A stretch of 64,000 bases of DNA, from positions 310,001-374,000 of the forward strand of contig CAWBVA010000013.1 in assembly GCA_963792125.1 (NCBI GenBank), in the 5' to 3' direction. The notes beneath the pieces are model-generated. The model did not search any database and was not told the origin of the DNA. It saw nothing but the letters and a program-made list of their open reading frames with translations. Of the stretch, positions 61,123 to 64,000 are shown in pieces (positions within the stretch are counted from its first letter, which is position 1; each line of letters begins with the position of its first letter). The translations under genes and the position numbers were made by a program. The DNA is from Methanocella_A sp963792125. GTDB taxonomy: Archaea > Halobacteriota > Methanocellia > Methanocellales > Methanocellaceae.

Positions 61123-62163
61123 TTACCCGAACCGGCCGGTGTAAACGACGGCAGACGGGTCCATGGACTTCAGGAAGTCCAGCGAGTAGTAGCGGTAGTA
61201 CACGCTGACCGGCAGCGAGATGACAGCCGTTACTATGATCAGCAGCAGTATGCCGATAAGGATGGCCAGCGCGAAAGGCACTGCGAGCAGTATGCTTATT
61301 TTTGCCGCCTCGACCGCCGCGAGGACCATGACGACCCCGATGGCGAAGAAGATAGCGAAGAAGAACAGGAAGACTATGCCCATTACCAGTGAGACGCCTA
61401 TCTCCAGTACCCAGCGTACGATGACGTACACGAGGAATTCCAGCGGGTCCTTTTTGACCATCCCGTAGACACTACGGATGGCCTGCCGCAGGCCCATGCC
61501 CTTGAAATACATGAGAGGCACGCCGAAGTCGTAGAAGAAGCCGATGATAAGGCCCATAAGGATGCTGAACCCGACCATGAATATGATCCCGATAAATATG
61601 ACAAGGATAATCGCAAGAAGGCCTGCCGTCGACAGCGAAGAGAAGTTTCCGGTGCCGATCGCCCACAACAGCGCCAGCACCAGGACCGCAATGATACCGC
61701 CGATAACGGCCAGCGAGATGATGCTTGCCGCGACGTTGAACAGGAAGACCTTGAAGCCCCGGCGCATGTTGTCCTTGAAGGGCTGGACTATCCTCACATT
61801 GCCCGTGGTCAGGGCATCGACAAGGACGAACGAGAAGACGCCGCGCAGGTAGGAAAATAATAGCGTCAGCGCCACCAGGACCAGGACGAGCAGCAGGATA
61901 GCGACGACGAGCGTGGTGTCGGAAAGTATCTGGTTGAAATCGTATGACGGGAGGTTGCTAAGGTCCGCCCGGTTCATGCTGTACTGCAGCGTGTTCCCGG
62001 GATTGGAAATCCCGGATCCGCTGCCCACGAAGAACGTGATGATGACGAGCTTTATCCACAGACCGATGTCGAAAGGCTCCAGCAGGAGTTTTTTAGTTTT
62101 CCCGAAAGCCGTGGTCACCGGCCCGAACGCATGCAGCTCAGTCATATGACCAAAATAGCGCAT
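61123..62163 (-). CDS. Polytopic membrane protein of unknown function
   Basis: A 346-residue protein with about seven hydrophobic segments: DIGLWIKLVIITFFVGSGSG, LVVAILLLVLVLVALTLLFS, and a long run GIVFLFFFAIFFAIGVVMVL. The N-terminal AFGKTKKLLLEPFDIGLWIK is typical of an archaeal family of uncharacterised membrane proteins (DUF7544-like). No catalytic motif seen. It lies alone, upstream of the ATP synthase genes' end. Confidence 0.6.
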   Translation of the reverse strand: MRYFGHMTELHAFGPVTTAFGKTKKLLLEPFDIGLWIKLVIITFFVGSGSGISNPGNTLQYSMNRADLSNLPSYDFNQILSDTTLVVAILLLVLVLVALTLLFSYLRGVFSFVLVDALTTGNVRIVQPFKDNMRRGFKVFLFNVAASIISLAVIGGIIAVLVLALLWAIGTGNFSSLSTAGLLAIILVIFIGIIFMVGFSILMGLIIGFFYDFGVPLMYFKGMGLRQAIRSVYGMVKKDPLEFLVYVIVRWVLEIGVSLVMGIVFLFFFAIFFAIGVVMVLAAVEAAKISILLAVPFALAILIGILLLIIVTAVISLPVSVYYRYYSLDFLKSMDPSAVVYTGRFG

Positions 62164-62273
62164 TACAAATATAAAACGGACACGGTATGATTTACCATTC
62201 TTTATATCTTTCTATTAGAGTCAGCATGGACCATGCCACTGTAATTTCAGGAATATAAAAAATGTGAAAAGCC

Positions 62274-62424
62274 TCATTTATTGAAAAATAGAAGATAGGC
62301 CATGATCAGGTAGCCGAGCTACCATCATCCCCATGGCGATGTACCAGCAGACGATCATGGCTTTTGCCTGGTTTTCACGATTATTGGCGAGCGCTTTAAG
62401 CTCTTCGGTCGTCGGCAGTCTCAT
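62274..62424 (-). CDS. Small membrane protein downstream of atpD (AhaG-like), frame broken once
   Basis: Starts MRLPTTEELKALANNRENQA, then KAMIVCWYIAMGMMVA. Here the frame given runs into a charged, non-membrane end (48 residues), but shifting one base near 62315 gives GYLIMAYLLFFNK and a stop at 62274, completing a clear membrane hairpin of about 50 residues. Its ATG overlaps the atpD stop. A small gene in this place is known in methanogen A1Ao operons (ahaG). Identity is by position and size, not sequence recall. Confidence 0.55.
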
Positions 62425-63041
62425 GCTTTGATCTTCTTGAGGCGGAACGTCTCTTCGCGCTCCATTTCCTCGAGCCTGAGCTTGATGAACTGTTCCGCAT
62501 CCTTTAGCTCTGGTATGACCTTGAACTCGAGCGCGTTGACGCGGCGTTTTGTCTTCTCGATGTCGTCGAGCAGCTTTTTCATGGCCGACTCGATCTCGGC
62601 GGAGACGATGATCTGCTCGACGAGGCGCTCATAGGATTCGGCTGCCTCGTCGATGCGCGACGAAGTGCCGATGATGCCGTAGCCACGCTCGTGGACCTGC
62701 TTCTGGATGCCGGACGATTCAATCTTCGGCACGACAACGCCCATGACGTTCTTGCTCTCGAGGTTGATCTCCGGCTGCTCCTTGAGGGCAAAAGAGGCGG
62801 ACATGACCGCCACGTTGCCTTCAACGGCCCTGGCAATGGCTATCTTCTGGGCAGCATCGCCGTAGGACTTCATGAGCTCTGCCCGGGCATTCCTGGCCTT
62901 GTCCATGATCTCGAAGAATTCCATGATCAGGCCGTCACGCTTCATTTTCAGGAGCTTGTGGCCGGACTGCGAGAGCACGATCTTCTTCTTCAGCTCGAGG
63001 AGCTCGGACCGGGTTGGCTTGATGTTATCCTTAATAGCCAT
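62421..63041 (-). CDS. atpD: A-type ATP synthase subunit D
   Basis: A 206-residue central-stalk protein, coiled-coil throughout: IKPTRSELLELKKKIVLSQS, GHKLLKMKRDGLIMEF, and a C-terminal helix KRRVNALEFKVIPELKDAEQ. It transmits rotation from the membrane ring to the A3B3 head. It follows atpB by 9 bases and is coupled to the small downstream gene by ATGA. Normal length. Confidence 0.95.
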   Translation of the reverse strand: MAIKDNIKPTRSELLELKKKIVLSQSGHKLLKMKRDGLIMEFFEIMDKARNARAELMKSYGDAAQKIAIARAVEGNVAVMSASFALKEQPEINLESKNVMGVVVPKIESSGIQKQVHERGYGIIGTSSRIDEAAESYERLVEQIIVSAEIESAMKKLLDDIEKTKRRVNALEFKVIPELKDAEQFIKLRLEEMEREETFRLKKIKA

Positions 63042-63050
63042 TGTCGCACC

Positions 63051-64000
<950 letters not shown>

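Overview
The window is chromosomal DNA of a methanogenic archaeon, most likely Methanocella (order Methanocellales, former Rice Cluster I). This call is inferred from gene content rather than from a marker-gene comparison. The window holds a complete mcrBDCGA operon, a complete but unusually built mtr operon, AtwA, several methanogen-only families, a group II chaperonin, GAR1, TFB, an archaeal RecJ and A-type ATP synthase genes. TATA-type promoters, short leaders and ATGA stop/start overlaps are typical of archaea.

Layout. 1-2.1 kb: partial PHP protein, then gar1-tfb. 2.2-9 kb: GrpB-like protein, TauE-type exporter, MfnE-like kinase (methanofuran pathway), DUF2150-like protein, RecJ, a lipoprotein, split LysO, a VOC protein. 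9.2-16.5 kb: thermosome, second PHP protein, alpha/beta hydrolase, tRNA-Gly(CCC), DUF2551-like and Nudix proteins, then a coupled aldolase / aldehyde:ferredoxin oxidoreductase pair followed by MoaD. 17-20.5 kb: glycosyltransferase plus glycogen-debranching-type glucosidase. 20.6-23 kb: small unknown genes, an SDR relic and repeats. 23-28.6 kb: YcaO-TfuA (McrA thioglycine formation) and methanogen-conserved genes including marker 14. 29.3-35.3 kb: mtr operon. 35.5-43.6 kb: QueG-like Fe-S protein, PAS histidine kinase, then DUF134 - NifX - Mrp/NBP35 - AtwA - MinD-type relic - NifX - methyltransferase. 43.9-48.9 kb: mcr operon. 49.5-64 kb: MtaB-like methylthiotransferase, two-part fumarase with two small companion genes, HTH-ferredoxin-geranylgeranyl reductase operon, a small unknown three-gene operon, tmk, APC permease, hisF-mazG, a TRASH protein, membrane proteins, and atpB-atpD plus a small downstream gene.

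How the genes work together. The core is C1 energy metabolism: Mtr and Mcr with their maturation factors (YcaO/TfuA, marker 14, AtwA with Fe-S and cofactor-carrier proteins), and the Na+/H+-driven ATP synthase. The most unusual element is the mtr operon. MtrF exists only as a C-terminal segment fused to a second, nearly identical MtrA domain, and one of two MtrG copies carries an MtrB-like N-terminus.

Cautions. At least eleven otherwise intact genes, including tfb, are broken by one (in one case two) single-base frame changes. That density points to sequence or assembly error rather than mass gene decay. A family of long intergenic inverted repeats (about 100-340 bp, rich in cacagagg / ctctgtg words) is scattered through the window.
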